Shown here piece after piece: positions 46,766 through 58,237 of a DNA stretch of 64,000 nt; the first letter of the stretch is position 1; every line of letters starts with the position of its first letter. The DNA comes from Posidonia oceanica (taxonomy: Eukaryota; Streptophyta; Magnoliopsida; Alismatales; Posidoniaceae): positions 31,863,001 through 31,927,000 of the forward strand of contig JAZBRS010000023.1 of assembly GCA_037176725.1 (NCBI GenBank). Direction: 5' to 3'. The translations under genes were made by a program, and so were the position numbers. The notes beneath the pieces were generated by a model. The model was not told where the DNA came from. It saw nothing but the letters and a program-made list of their open reading frames with translations, and did no database searches.

Positions 46766-49700
46766 TCAAGGGTAGTACCTTTTTAGGTGCATTGCATTCC
46801 AAGGGTCAGGAAGATCTATTCTGTTATGGGACAATCGATAAGCATTCCCTGGATATGCAGCAACCACTATGTAGGGTCCTTCCCAGTTTGGCTTTAACTT
46901 TCCCTTAGGGTGGGGCTTATTGTAAGGCAACACTTTTTTAAGCACTAGATCACCAATTTTAAATTTGCATTCGATTACTTTCTTTTGGTAAGCCTTGGTT
47001 AACCTTTGTTGGTAGACACGCGTATTCTCAGCGGCTGCCAGCCGTTTCTCATCAAGGAGTTCTAAATGAAGGAGTAAAGCTTGCCTCTTTTCTTCGGCAG
47101 ACATTCTCCTATCAATCTTAACTCTTAATGAGGGGATCAGGATCTCGTATGGGACTACTGCTTCCATACCAAAGGCTAAAGCGTAGGGGGTTTGACCCGT
47201 TGCTGTCCTTATGGTGGTGCGGTACGCCCATAACGCATTAACAAGCTTATCTAACCAATCCGATCCCTTAGCATCTTCTACCGTCTTTTTAATGATTTTG
47301 ATTAAGGTTTTATTAGTAGCTTCTGCTTGACCGTTCCCTTGCGGGTAATACGGGGAAGAGTGGTGTAGAGTGATACTGAATTTTCAGCATAACTGCTTGA
47401 ACTCCTCTGAGATGAAGATTGGTCCGTTGTCTGCTACTAAGGCTTTAGGCACCCCGAACCTTGCGATGATATTTCACTGTACGAATCGGCACAGGGTTGT
47501 AGCCTTGATGTTTGTGAACGCCTCTGCTTCTGCCCATTTGGTGAAGTATTCCATTGTCGTTAGGATGAAAGTGTTGCCCTTTCCCTGATGGATGGGTCCC
47601 ACCACATCGAAGGCCCACATGGAGAAAGGCCATGGTGTTGATAAAGCGTGAAGCACTGAAGCTGGAGCATGGATCTTGTTAGCGTACAGCTGGCAGCTCT
47701 TGCACCGCTTGACTTTACTTGCGTAGTCGGCTTCCTTGGTAGGCTAGTAGTACCCCCTTCTGATGATCATTTTATCCATGAATTGGGAGTTGATGTGGCC
47801 CCCGCAGACTCCCTCATGTGTTTTCTTGAGAATTTCGGCTGACTCAGATGCATCCACACATCGGAGTTCGATCCCTAAGGGTGTTCTCCGAAAGAGTGTG
47901 TTGGCTCTGATGTAGTACTTCGTAGCCATCCTCCTCAGTGCTTGTCTGTCCTTGGGAGCTGCATAGGTCGGGAAGGCGCGATCTTGTACATAATTCTGTA
48001 TGTCATAATACCACGGGTTGCCATCATCATTTACTTCTGTAGCTCCTTGATAACAGACCTCTGTGCACATTAAGCTTCCTTGGTTTAGTTCCTCTCTGAG
48101 TTCTTGAACCCATTGGGCGGCAGACCTCACTGTTAGAGCGTTGATTCTTCGCACCATGATGGATTGCTCGTTTGTCTCTGAGTTGAAGGGGAGCGAGGAT
48201 GCCAATGAGGCCAATGAGTCAGCCAGGATGTTGTTGCTTCTAAGTACGTGCACATACATAACCCTGTCAAATTTCTTCAATAAGGCTTTAGCCAGATTGT
48301 GGTATTCCTGCAGCTTTGGCGAGAGGGTCTTGTATTTGTTGAGGACTTGTCGTATGATAAGCTGTGAGTCCCCAACCACTTTTAGTCTTCTTGCCCCTAG
48401 ATCGAGAGACATTTGGAGCCCTAGAATGAGTGCCTCGTATTCTGTAATGTTATTACTCGCTGAGAAGAGCAGTTGGGCTGCAGCGGGGAGAACAATACCC
48501 TTCGGAGTGAGGAGTGTTGCCCCTATCTCGGTGCCTTGTGAATTAAGTGCTCCATCGAAATGGAGAGTCCATTCTCTAATGAGTGGCATGACACTATTGA
48601 TTGCCAGTATCTCCTCGTCTGGGAAATTTGTTGACACTGGCTGATACTCTGACACAGGTAGCCCGGCGAGTTGATCTGCGATAGCTTGCCCCATGATCGC
48701 CTTCTGAGTGATGAACTGTAGGTCGAACTCAGTAGGGAGCATTTGCCATCGTGCTAGCCTTCCGGACAATGTTGGTTTCTCGAACATGTACTTGATAGGG
48801 TCCATCCTGGCTAAGTAGCAGACTTTGTGTGCAAGAAAATAGTGCCTGAGCTTTTGTGAGGCCCATACTAAGGCTAAGCAATGTCTCTCGATCTGGGAGT
48901 ACTTCCTCTTGTATTCAATGAATGTTCTACTGAGGTGATAAACCTCTTTCTCCTTCTTCCCAGTCTCATCGTGTTGTGCAAAGACAACACCCACCGAGTT
49001 ATCAGTAACGGCCAAGTAGAGTAGTAATGGCCTCTCGGGGACTGGAGCAGTCAATAATGGAGGGTTAAGGAGGTAGAGTTTTAGCTCATCGAAGGCCTTC
49101 TGACAGGTATGATCCCACTTGAATTCTACACCGCCTTTTAAGAGCTCATAGAATGGTCTACACTTTTCTGCATGCTGAGAGATGAATCTTCGAATAAACT
49201 GTAGCCTCCCTATGAGTCCTCTGAGTTCCTTGACATTCCTTGGCTGTGGCATGGCTGTTATAGCTTTGGCTTTGGTGAGATCCACTTCTATGCCCTTTTT
49301 GCTCACTATGAAGCCGAGCAGCTTTCCGGCAGTGACCCCGAAGACACACTTCTTGGGGTTCATTCTGAGATTGTATTGATCTGCTCTCCAGAGTACTCTT
49401 TCTAGTGCTTCAAAGTGTCCCTCTCTTGTTCTTGACTTTACTAACAGATCATCCACATAGCACTCCATGTAATCATGTATCATGTCGTGAAAGATTGCCA
49501 TCACAGCCCTCTGATAGGTGGCCCCGGCGTTCTTTAATCCGAACGGCATGACTACATAGCAGTAGGTCCCCCATGGAGTGGTAAATGAGGTTTTCTCCTG
49601 ATCTTCTTCTGCAAGTTTAATCTGGTTGTAATCGGAGAAACCGTCCATGAATGAGAGCATCTCATGGCCTGCAGTGTTGTCTATGAGGATGTCTATGTGT

Positions 49701-50419
49701 GGAAGAGGGAAATCGTCTTTTGGCCATGCTTCATTGAGGTTCCTGTAGTCAATGCACACGCGTACTTTGCCATCTTTCTTTATCACTGGAACTATGTTGG
49801 CAATCCATTCTGGATATACCACAACTCTGATGAACTTTGCCTTGTGTAGCTTGTCTATCTCTTCTTTGACTTTTAGTGCAAGGTCTGGACGTAGACGCCG
49901 GAGCTTCTGCTTCCCTATCTTAGCGCCTGGCTTGAGAGGGAGCCTGTGCTCCACCAGTAGTGAATCAAGACCAGGCATTTCTCCGTAAGAGAAGGCCAGT
50001 ACCTTCATATATTTTTTGAGTAGTTTTTCCATTCTGGTCTGTTCACCTGAGTTGAGGGCAGAGCTTATCCGAACTGGTCTTGGATCATCTTTAGTGCCCA
50101 GATTGACTTCCTCTGTTTCTTCAGCGGCAGTCTTGGTCTGCTCGTCGTATTTCTTTATCATTTCTTCAAAGTTGGCAAGGTCTACCGATTCTTCATCTAG
50201 GTCTTCTTCTGTATCCACCAGCTCGAAGAATTCATAGTTTCCAGTGTCTTTGCCGATGATGTTTGACACTTCTTCGACTAGGAAGATGGCATGTGACGCG
50301 GCTAGCTCCCACGGTAATGCTGTGGTATAGTGACATACTCTGACAGTTTGGGTGATCGGCTCCTTCCTGTCCCGGCCTGCACACTTAGTAGAGTGATTAG
50401 ATACTTTTTGTGAGGACAT
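46766..50419 (-). pseudogene. Element B pol: RT, two RNase H, integrase
   Basis: One frame from ATG 50419. Acidic linker, RT (about 50000-49400) with PEWIANIVPVIKKDGKVRVC, FMDGFSDYNQI, FGLKNAGATYQR and YVDD; gypsy RNase H (about 49200-48750); a second, archaeal-type RNase H (about 48570-48150) with WTLHFDGALNSQG, TEYEALILGL and VVGDSQLIIRQV, which is diagnostic of the Tat lineage; integrase with an H2C2 start (GVCGGHINSQ), catalytic FDVVGPI, ADNGPIF and NGQAEATNK, and a C-terminal GDLVLKKVLP segment. Stops at 47744 and near 47475 replace TGG (Trp), and one lies near 47388; all are within integrase. RT and both RNase H are open, so this copy lost only integrase read-through in pol. Confidence 0.92.
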
Positions 50420-50616
50420 GGTGGCGGTTAGGCCGTCCTTGCCATGTCCTCGTCTACCTTTCCCACTACTAATTAATCTAGGAAGTAAATTGCCAAAAAG
50501 TAAATCATGCGAAAACAAGATGCAGGAATTAAATGCGGGAAAGAAATTATTTACAAGGGTAGGGGGTTTGCCCCTAGGTTTGCTTCCATGGTGGAGGCGG
50601 TTCGCCATTGGGCGTT

Positions 50617-50936
50617 CAATCTGTGGCCCCGGCCCCTTCTTGCTTAGAGGGGCAAGGCCGTAGGTTGCTGAAGAGACGGGCGAGCTTGCAGATGGGGTCA
50701 GAGTCCTCCGCTTTAGTGTCTTCAGTGGAGGTTCCGGAGGAGTCGCTTGCTCGGATGTCCGAAGGTGAGGGAGTTTAATCTGTGGCCCCAGCCCCTTCTT
50801 GCTTAGAGGGGCAAGGCCGTAGATTGTTGAAGAGACAGGTGAGCTCGCAGACAAGGTCGGAGTCCTCTGCTTCAGTGCCTTCAGTGGAGGTTCCGGAAGA
50901 ATCGCTTTCTTGGATGTCCGGAGGTGAAGGAGCTTC
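50617..50936 (-). repeat. 159-bp tandem duplication at the protease-RT junction of B
   Basis: 50617-50775 and 50776-50936 are two similar copies. 159 is a multiple of three, so a 53-residue unit (DIQESDSSGTSTEGTEAEDS type) is repeated in the gag-protease frame. The pol frame differs from the gag-protease frame, and the switch happens just to the left of this repeat. Confidence 0.8.
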
Positions 50937-51296
50937 TGGGGATGCGAGGAGAGCAACAGGGACCTCCTCTATGCAAGAGATTGATGCTCCTTCCTCGAGC
51001 TTTGTCCGAGCGTTGAGGATGGTTGGAACTTCTTCTAGACAGGGAGAAGGAGTCGGTGCCGTCTCGGGATCTGTAAGAGTGCCGAGGATGACGGGCTTAG
51101 AGGCTTTTGCAGCCATTGTTGTTGCTAGAAGGTTGGGAACTGTGTCTGACGCATGCTTGCCGTGCACTTGTAGCCCGACTGATATGAAGTGGTTGGCAAG
51201 TGACCATGCTAAAGGTTTGCTTGGATCTGGTTGCCCAAGGTACCCTAGCCCGGTACGACTGCGCTCCTCAGGCGTTTCGAGTGCGTCCCTCATTCT

Positions 51297-52031
51297 TTAC
51301 TCTTGGCAGCCAAGTCCTTTCCCCAGGGTGTACCCTATCTTGAGGAGAATCTCCCAAGACCTTTTCATGTGGTCGGGGTAATCGTATTGATTCATATCAA
51401 TACCCTGGGGAGCAAAGACCTTCTTGACATTGTTTATGGCCTTGGCAGTTGAGTCCCTGACCAATGGTGCTGGCGCGGTAGTTGGGATTGTTACCAGGTG
51501 GGCATCAGCTTCTACTTGTTCGTCTCCCTGTATTTTGATGATTTTCCCTTGGTAAGGGAACTTCATGCATTGGTGACGCGGGGAGGTGATCGCCTTGATC
51601 TCTTCGATCCATTGGTGCCCTAAGATGAGTCGATACGAGATTGGGGCATCGACTACTATCAGTTCTGTCTCCATTTGGAGAGGGCCAATGGTAACTTTGA
51701 CGGTGATCTTCCCCAAGGTTGCTTTTTTGTTGTTGTCGTACCCTGATACAGTTAAGGCTGCTGGACATAATTGAGATTTTGTTAGCCTAATTAACTGCAG
51801 GGTTTCTAGGGAGCATACGTTTAGAGTTACCCCGGTATCCACAAGTACACCACAAAGTTTATAACTGTTTATTACAATAGTAACACTTAAAGGTAGGGTC
51901 CTCCTCTCAGGAGGAGCTAACTCGGAATCGGTGAAGATGACCATAGGCTCCATGAACATAGCAGCGGCAACGGCTGCCAGAGCTTCAGCGGGCATGTCCT
52001 CTGGTACCTGGGCCTTCTTTAATACCTCCAT
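51297..52031 (-). pseudogene. Element B second retropepsin-like domain plus G-patch
   Basis: Second aspartic-protease-like domain of the same polyprotein: PLSVTIVINSYKLCGVLVDT then GVTLNVCSLETLQL, a flap-side GKITVKVTIGPLQMETELIV and the C-terminal RLILGHQWI. The catalytic motif is D-T-G. Following it, KIGYTLGKGLGCQE is a G-patch core ending in a stop at 51297; the frame continues (51293 to about 50640) through a Pro/Ser/Glu-rich linker. Same frame as gag. It is not the same text as the first protease at 52314-53522, so the element carries two. Confidence 0.8.
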
Positions 52032-52313
52032 CAGGATATCCCAATGCTTCTCCGAGGCCTTGATCAGCTTGTAGATAGAGATCTTTGCTTGTGTCTTTCT
52101 GAGCTGCTCTAGGATGTCGAAGGTGCTTTCTATCCTCCGGGGTATGTGGAACTCCGGTTGAGGCAGGGAAATGGCTCGTTCTACATCAGGCGGAGATGGT
52201 GCAACTTGGTTGGAGATTCACCCTGTTCTTGTGATGGGGGCTTGCTGAGCTTAGTTGTGTTCTCCCTTGGCGTAGCCGGACTTAAGCAGAGATAGAGGTC
52301 TTATGAGGAGAGA

Positions 52314-53522
52314 CTACCCCTGATTTATGGGCAGTTGAGATGAGCTTAGCAATGTGGGCCTCTGGACCTGGGTATACCCTTGTGCTTGATCATCGGTGAA
52401 CTGCTGGAATCCTTGGATGCTTGGGGCTTCAACGTCCCAGTCATTGATCCAGTCGCCTGTGTCATTTGGTGCTGGATCTCCTATGTGAAATCCCGCTCGA
52501 TAGGGTTCCCCGATCATTTCCAAGGTTGTTTCATGGTCTGCCTTGATAGTGATCATCTCCCCTTGGAACTTGAACTTTAATAGCTGGTGCGTCGAGGACG
52601 CAACTGCACATATTTCCGCCAGCCAAGTTCTTCCCAGGATCAATGGTTCTACTAGTTCGCATTCTACCACCATGACCTTGGTAATGTTGGTGAGGGGGCC
52701 GATGGTAATCGCTAACTGAACTGTCCCTATCACCTCTGTCTGACTATTATCAAAGCCCTTGCAGAAAATCCTCTCCTTGGTGCTCTCTTCTTCTTCAACA
52801 TCCAGGTAGTCGAGTGTGTTCAGAGAGCACGCACTGCGACTAGCCCCTGTGTCTACATGTATGCCGGGGAGGAGGTAGCCGTTGACCTCTACAGTGATCA
52901 CTAAGGGCCAGAGCTGTTTTTCTGAAGTGGGTAGTTCTGAGTCCTTGAAGACTATATTCCTCCACTCATATTTTTTGATAATTTTCTGGGCTAGCTTGAA
53001 GGGATCTGTCCCGCCATTTTTCTCTTGGGATTGACCTTCTCCTGGGAGAAAATTGAAGCACTTGAGGAGCTCCAAGTCATTCTCCTCTCTTTCTTCGTCT
53101 TGTACTGCCTCTATTGGGAATTCCCATTCTATGGATCCCTGTTCAGAGCATACCTCGGCCTCATTGCTTTCCGCGACAAAGGAAACCAGCTCCGGCTCTG
53201 ATTCAAGTAGGCAAATGGAGACGGTCTCAGCCTCTGGTGGACAGCCTTTTGCCTCCAGGTGCGCCACTAGGTGGTTGGGTAGAGGGTTCTGGTGTATCTG
53301 CAACTTGTGTTGTCCCGTCCTGGCCTCTTTTAATCTGTCTTTGAGGGCAGACCACATTATTTCTCCCTTATCATTTAGATCATATATTCTATCTTTTACC
53401 ACATAACATTCTTCAAGTGTGTGCCCGTTTTTCTGGTGATATGTACAGTACTTGGACATGTTTGTGTTGGGAGCGTTTGGCTTTGGCACTGGGAGTTGTA
53501 AGTCCCCACTTTTGACCAGCAT
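52314..53522 (-). pseudogene. Element B zinc knuckle and first retropepsin domain
   Basis: Starts after gag with a C-x2-H-type knuckle (KYCTYHQKNGHTLEECY), a Glu-rich linker, then an aspartic protease: LVITVEVNGYLLPGIHVDTG followed by ASRSACSLNTLDYL, VQLAITIGPLTNITKVMVVE and EPLILGRTWLAEI. Catalytic D-T-G is intact. A stop closes it at 52314; about 280 bp to the second protease are partly scrambled with several stops. Family role is polyprotein processing. Confidence 0.85.
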
Positions 53523-55205
53523 TTTGAAGATGTCTGGGATTGTCTCTGGAAGTGGTGAGTAGTTCTGTCTCCTTGGTCCCCTAGGTGCTTGTGGAAGAGG
53601 AACATTGTGGTAGTCCCTCTGCCCTTGCGGCGGTGCCTTGTATTGGTTGTTGCTCTGCCCCTGTTGGGCATTTATCGAGGAATTAGAGTGCTGGGGTTGG
53701 AATTGCTGGAATGGCTGCCTCTACTGTTCCATTTGATATCGAGGTTGCTGGAAGTGTTGACCTTTCCATTCCCTCTGATTCTGCGTGGTCAGCTGTGCCA
53801 TGTTGCCAGTGACACCTTCTATTGTATGCCCCGCAGTCTTCTTCTAGTTTTTTGCTTCGAGCTCCAAGAATGGCAGCTCTTCTCTGTTCCGCATCACCTT
53901 GGCAGCCCGCTCATATAACTGTGGATAGGTGTGGAAGTCACCTACCAACAGTCCAGCTCTGAGTGCTCCCATGGTATTTCTTAGGATTATCTCCACGACT
54001 TGGCCTTCAGGTATGTAGCACTCTGACCTAGCGGCCATGTCCCTCCACCGGCTAGTGAAGGTGATGAAGTCCTCATTTCGCCTCATTCTCTCAGCTGTAA
54101 GGTCGCCCGCAGTGGGTTTGTGTGGCACCCGGTGACTGTACTGATTTAGAAATTTCTCTTCAATTATCCTAAAATACTGGAGATCATAGGAAGTTAGGGT
54201 GTCAAACCACTTTAAAGCTTCTCCCTCAAGTGTCTTGAAGAAGAGGTATGTAGTGAGTCCGGCATCGTAACAGTATGGCAGAGTATCCATAGTGAAGGCA
54301 GCTATGTGATTCCTGGGATCCTCTGTTCCGTTATATCTCCTCATCTTTGGCATTTTAAACCCTAGGGGAAGGGTAAAATGAGGGAACTTGGAGATGTCGT
54401 AGCTGATGGGTGTCTTTGAAGTGACTCCGGCCTCTATTAGTGCTTCGACGATCATCCTCTTGAGATCTGTCCCTGGTGCAGCGTGATGCCCCTGGCTTGG
54501 GCGTTGGTGTGTCTGTGGGAATGGCAATAGTGATGGGTTATGTTGCGGGGGAAAGAGGGATGATTGGGGTCGTGTAGGGTAGTACAGTGTGTTAATGGGA
54601 GGTTGTTGTGGATGGAAGAATGATGGTGGAGGCGGAGTGGGGTAGTATGGCGTGTTAGCGGGAGATTGTGGTAGGTATGGGGTTGGATATGGCGGAGTTG
54701 GATGGATATAAGGGTAGGTGGGCGTCGTGTGGTATGGTGGATAGGAACCTTAGTTAGGGAAGGCAGGGTTAGGTATGGCATGTGTATAGACTGGCGTATG
54801 GAACAGGTGATTGTGGTGTTCCTGGAGGGTGGAGGTTTGCGGGCTTGTGTGCGTGAAATGTTGTTGAGCCAGGGATTGCCAAACCTCGTAGGTCTCCTCC
54901 TCAGTTGGATAGGAGGTAGTCACAACGGGAGGCACGACGTTGGAAGTTGCCTCGGGATGTGTGAACTCGGGTGGGATGTTCATTGCTCGGGACTGATCCG
55001 CCTCCCTTCCTTCTTCATTTGTATCTATGTGGTAATCGAAGGGGATGGAGGCATGTAGGAATCTTCGTCGGCCGGTGGCTCGTGGGAAGCTGGGGGTTCC
55101 TGGCCCTTCCATTTGTGAGGTTGAGCCTCTGAAGAAAGACCCATCCGAGCCTAAGCTTTGCTGCGCCATGAAGGTAGAGGTAGAAGACGTGCTCATGTGC
55201 TCCAT
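53523..55205 (-). pseudogene. Element B gag
   Basis: ATG at 55205 (MEHMSTSSTSTFMAQQSLGS). Tyr/Pro/His-rich N-terminal half, then the gag core (54440-53850) with FKMPKMRRYNGTEDPRNHIA, FFKTLEGEALKWFDTL, FLNQYSHRVPHKPTAGDL and FTSRWRDMAAR. Stops near 54748 (TAA), 53844 (TAG) and about 53730 (TAG) are in frame and fit CAA or CAG to stop transitions. The same frame continues into the zinc knuckle and both proteases, giving an uninterrupted gag-protease polyprotein in the ancestor. Confidence 0.88.
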
Positions 55206-56586
55206 TTTTCCTTTCTTTTTCTTTTTGTATTCTCTTTTTCTTTTTGCTTTTTTTTGCTTTTGCTTTTTCTTTTTCTTTTTGCTTTTGCTTTTTTTTCTTT
55301 TTTCTTTTCTTTTTTGCTTTCTAGACTATTACAGAAGATTGAAAGCAAATTACAGATTCAAGTAACACTAATTAATACAGACTCGATGGAATGAAAGAAA
55401 ATTAATAGAAATTAAAACAGTTCGAGCTTACCACCTTGTGAACAGTAACATGCATAGACCCCTGCAAGCAAGGCACTGAAACGTAAGGTCCCCTATAGTC
55501 GCCTGTTTTACAAGCGGCTAGACAAGTCGTCGATTTCACCGGCGGCTGAGCGAGGCGCCTCCTGAACAGGTGGCTGTGCCTCTTGTTCAGTCAGCAAACC
55601 AGGTCTGTCTTGGACAGACCACGCAATAGTCGGGAAAGAAAAATGAGAACAGGTTTCAAACAATGCGTTGCTTTTACTTGTTTAAGTGTTTAATTAATGG
55701 ATTGATTAATTAAACCTGCGTGGGTCACAAGTAAATGGGATTGGTTGGCTTTAAGGTACTCCTCCTTGACCTTCTCTAGGGTCCACCAAGAGGGGCCTAG
55801 ATGGGGGGCTTGTCTCTCTAAAGAGGGACCCTCAACCTAGAATTCTGTCCTTAGGCTCGGCACTTAACAAACCATAAAGCAGGAAGTAAACACGAAATAC
55901 TAAAGCGTAAAGTATCTACCAAGTTTTACTATTGGCTCAGGGAGAGAGGGGAGCCAACAACAATACTTGGGACACCTTGAGATCTTGATCTAACTATTGT
56001 AGTTAACACTGAGTATGGGAGAGCGACTTGCACTAGCCCGGGTTCGCTCAGGTTAACTGTTCTAGCTAGAGGAAGACTTCCTCAAGGAACTTCCACTTTA
56101 ATATTAGACAATTAGTTTCCACCTTAAGGGTGGACACAAGCAAATCTAAAAACTGTTAAAAAACTAAAACACAGTGGACATGGAGAGTTGTTTTAAATTT
56201 TTTTTTCTTATGCTATTGCAGATCTAAAAATACAACACAAAATACAGAAAAGAAAACAAAGATCTGCAGTAAAAAACGGACTAGGGAAGTCGCCTGTGTA
56301 AAGGGCGTCTCTATCAGTCGTCCTCTGTAGGAGCGGCTAGGACAGGCGCTTCTAGGACAGGCGGCTCGCAGCACAGTGTTCTAACCTTAGTAAATTAGCC
56401 CCAGCTATTGGAGCTTGGGATTTTACTGATGTTAGAAACAGAAAAAAAAACAGAAAGATGGTCTGGGGTATCGTGAAAACCTAAACGCATGATTACCTGA
56501 ACCAAAAAACTACTCCTAGATCTATGAGAATGATGGAAATGAAGGAAGGAATTGACTTACGTAGCACGGGGGTTGGCTAAAGCCGA
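55206..56586 (-). other. Leader of B
   Basis: Begins by the gag start with a purine tract on the minus strand (55205-55325, cttttt/tttttgc repeats on plus). No gene was recognised. Two clusters of AGTCGCC/GGCG words (55495-55590 and 56285-56370) resemble those in the LTR. Confidence 0.6.
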
Positions 56587-56604
56587 GTCCCATTGTGATC
56601 GCCA
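56587..56604 (-). promoter_or_regulatory. Primer binding site of B
   Basis: The minus strand reads TGGCGATCACAATGGGAC, six bases after the LTR end ...CCCACA. It differs from the TGGCGACTCC form of A and E, so a different tRNA may be used. The cognate tRNA was not identified. Confidence 0.65.
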
Positions 56605-56610
56605 CTTTTC

Positions 56611-58098
56611 TGTGGGTGTGGAATTTGGAATTTGGGGGGTGTTTGAGAAGATGTCGGCGCCTCCACGTACGTCGTCAACTCCATTGTGATCGCCACTCGC
56701 CTTTGGGTAGATAAGACACTTGGGGGGAGATTATGATGATGGGGGTCCTCGGACCACTAGATCGACGGCAGGATGTCGTCTAGCAGCTTCCTCGTGCTAT
56801 GTAAACTCCTTCCTTTCCTTCAAAACAAAACAACATAGATCTAAATTAGCTCAAGTGTAGTAGTCAGCAACCGAAGTGAACGAAACGACATGACTAAAAG
56901 AAAACAAATACTGACCGGGGATTGTTCCCCGCATGCACATGCTATGGGTCCTATGCTAAGGAATGTAAAAATGCAATGAGAAATTAGATTGGAAGAAGAT
57001 ACTCCCTTTCATCCTTATGCTGTATGCAATGAGGTTGGAAGGAAGCACAGTCAGAGCTCCAGCGTAGCTGAGGATCTATGGGATCTTAGGTAGAAGCCTA
57101 GGTTGGTAGCCTATTGGGGACAGGAGATAGAGTTTCTGGATTGGAAATCTAGCTCTCTGAAGGCGGCTTACAACTGACAGGGCTCTGCCTCTCTTAGAAA
57201 TTCCTCTCTAGGGGGATTTCTCTCTCAAAAATTCCAACCCTCAAACCACTGGTCTAGGGGATCTATTTATAGACTCTAGGAGTGTGAGGACGGTTGGAGT
57301 TCAGAAAATTCTAGAAAAAGTGGCAATTAGGGTTAGTTGCCAGTTCAGGTGGCGACTAAGGCTAGAAACTACTCAGTCAAAGTGTGAGAAGGCGGGAACG
57401 AGGCCACGACTGTTAGTCGCCGGTTGAGCTGGCGCCTAACGGTCGAGGGGGTAGTGGGAAATAATTATGGAAAAGCGGTTCAAAAGGAGCCACGATTGTT
57501 AGTCGCCGCACGAGGTGACTCCTAATGGTCAAGGATCATGGGGGAGACCGAGACAGTTCCACAACCGCTCAGCCGCCTGATGATCTGGCGCCTAAGGGTT
57601 GAGGAGATCGTGGTGAGCAACCGCTGCCCACGATCGCCCAGTCGCCTTTCCAGGTGGCATCCTTGTGGGTCGCCTCCTCAGATGGCTTTTGACTGGGTCG
57701 CTTCTGATGTCAGCTTCTGAAGCAGTCGGCTAGGCAATGGGCGACGGGCTTAGGTCATTTCTAGCCCTTTTCCCGGGTTTTGGTCAGAGGAAACAAGATA
57801 GAAGGCTGGGAAACTACAGATAGTCTATGAAATCAAGGAGGCATCTCTGTTAACTCAAATCTACTACGAATCTGAGTAGAAATGAAGGATACCCAGGGTA
57901 CTCAGACTTGCCACGAGCCTGAGCGAGTTAGCTCTGCCACAGCCAACAACCTGAATCAAGGTAGGATCAAGTGATGCTTTAAAGAAGTCAAGGAATATCT
58001 GGAAGATGTGTTATCAAAACTTAGGCATGAGATTTGGGACGCCTCAAGGTTTCTATCCTCAGAAGAACTCTCAGAAATGCGAAAATAGGATATCTACA
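56611..58098 (-). mobile_element. 5' LTR of B
   Basis: 1488 bp. Starts TGTAGATATCC at 58098 (minus) and ends CCCACA at 56611. It carries an exact internal copy of 17 bases of the primer-site region (56681-56697) and the TATA word at 57261-57274. Confidence 0.92.
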
Positions 58099-58103
58099 CT
58101 AGC

Positions 58104-58237
58104 GTCCTATGTTGGATGCTGTGTATTCCTGCGTCCAACACTCTGCATTGTTTTAAATCATGTTCATGCCTGTATCATGCTCTTAAATCTTTTTTGGCTA
58201 CTTATCTGGATTGTCTAGCATGATCTGCATGTCTCCT
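58104..58237 (+). mobile_element. Solo LTR C, part 2
   Basis: Piece of C between insertions B and D. It continues the cgtcctatgtt(a/g)ga words interrupted at 41002. Ends with ctcct (58233-58237), the duplication of D. Confidence 0.85.

Larger units (their letters stand above)
41003..58098 (-). mobile_element. Tat/Ogre-type retrotransposon B, near complete
   Basis: A 17.1 kb element with target duplication CTAGC (40998-41002 and 58099-58103). On the minus strand: 5' LTR 58098-56611, primer site, 1.4 kb leader, gag, two retropepsin-like domains, RT, two RNase H, integrase, a 4.3 kb spacer carrying an opposite-strand gene-like unit, polypurine tract, 3' LTR 42469-41003. LTRs are 1488 and 1467 bp and very similar, so it is the younger insertion into C. 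A handful of stops make this copy defective. Confidence 0.92.

Noticed and set aside
48141..48644. Plus-strand 167-codon frame opposite element B RNase H
   Set aside because: Shadow of the strongly supported minus-strand pol frame; no domain of its own.
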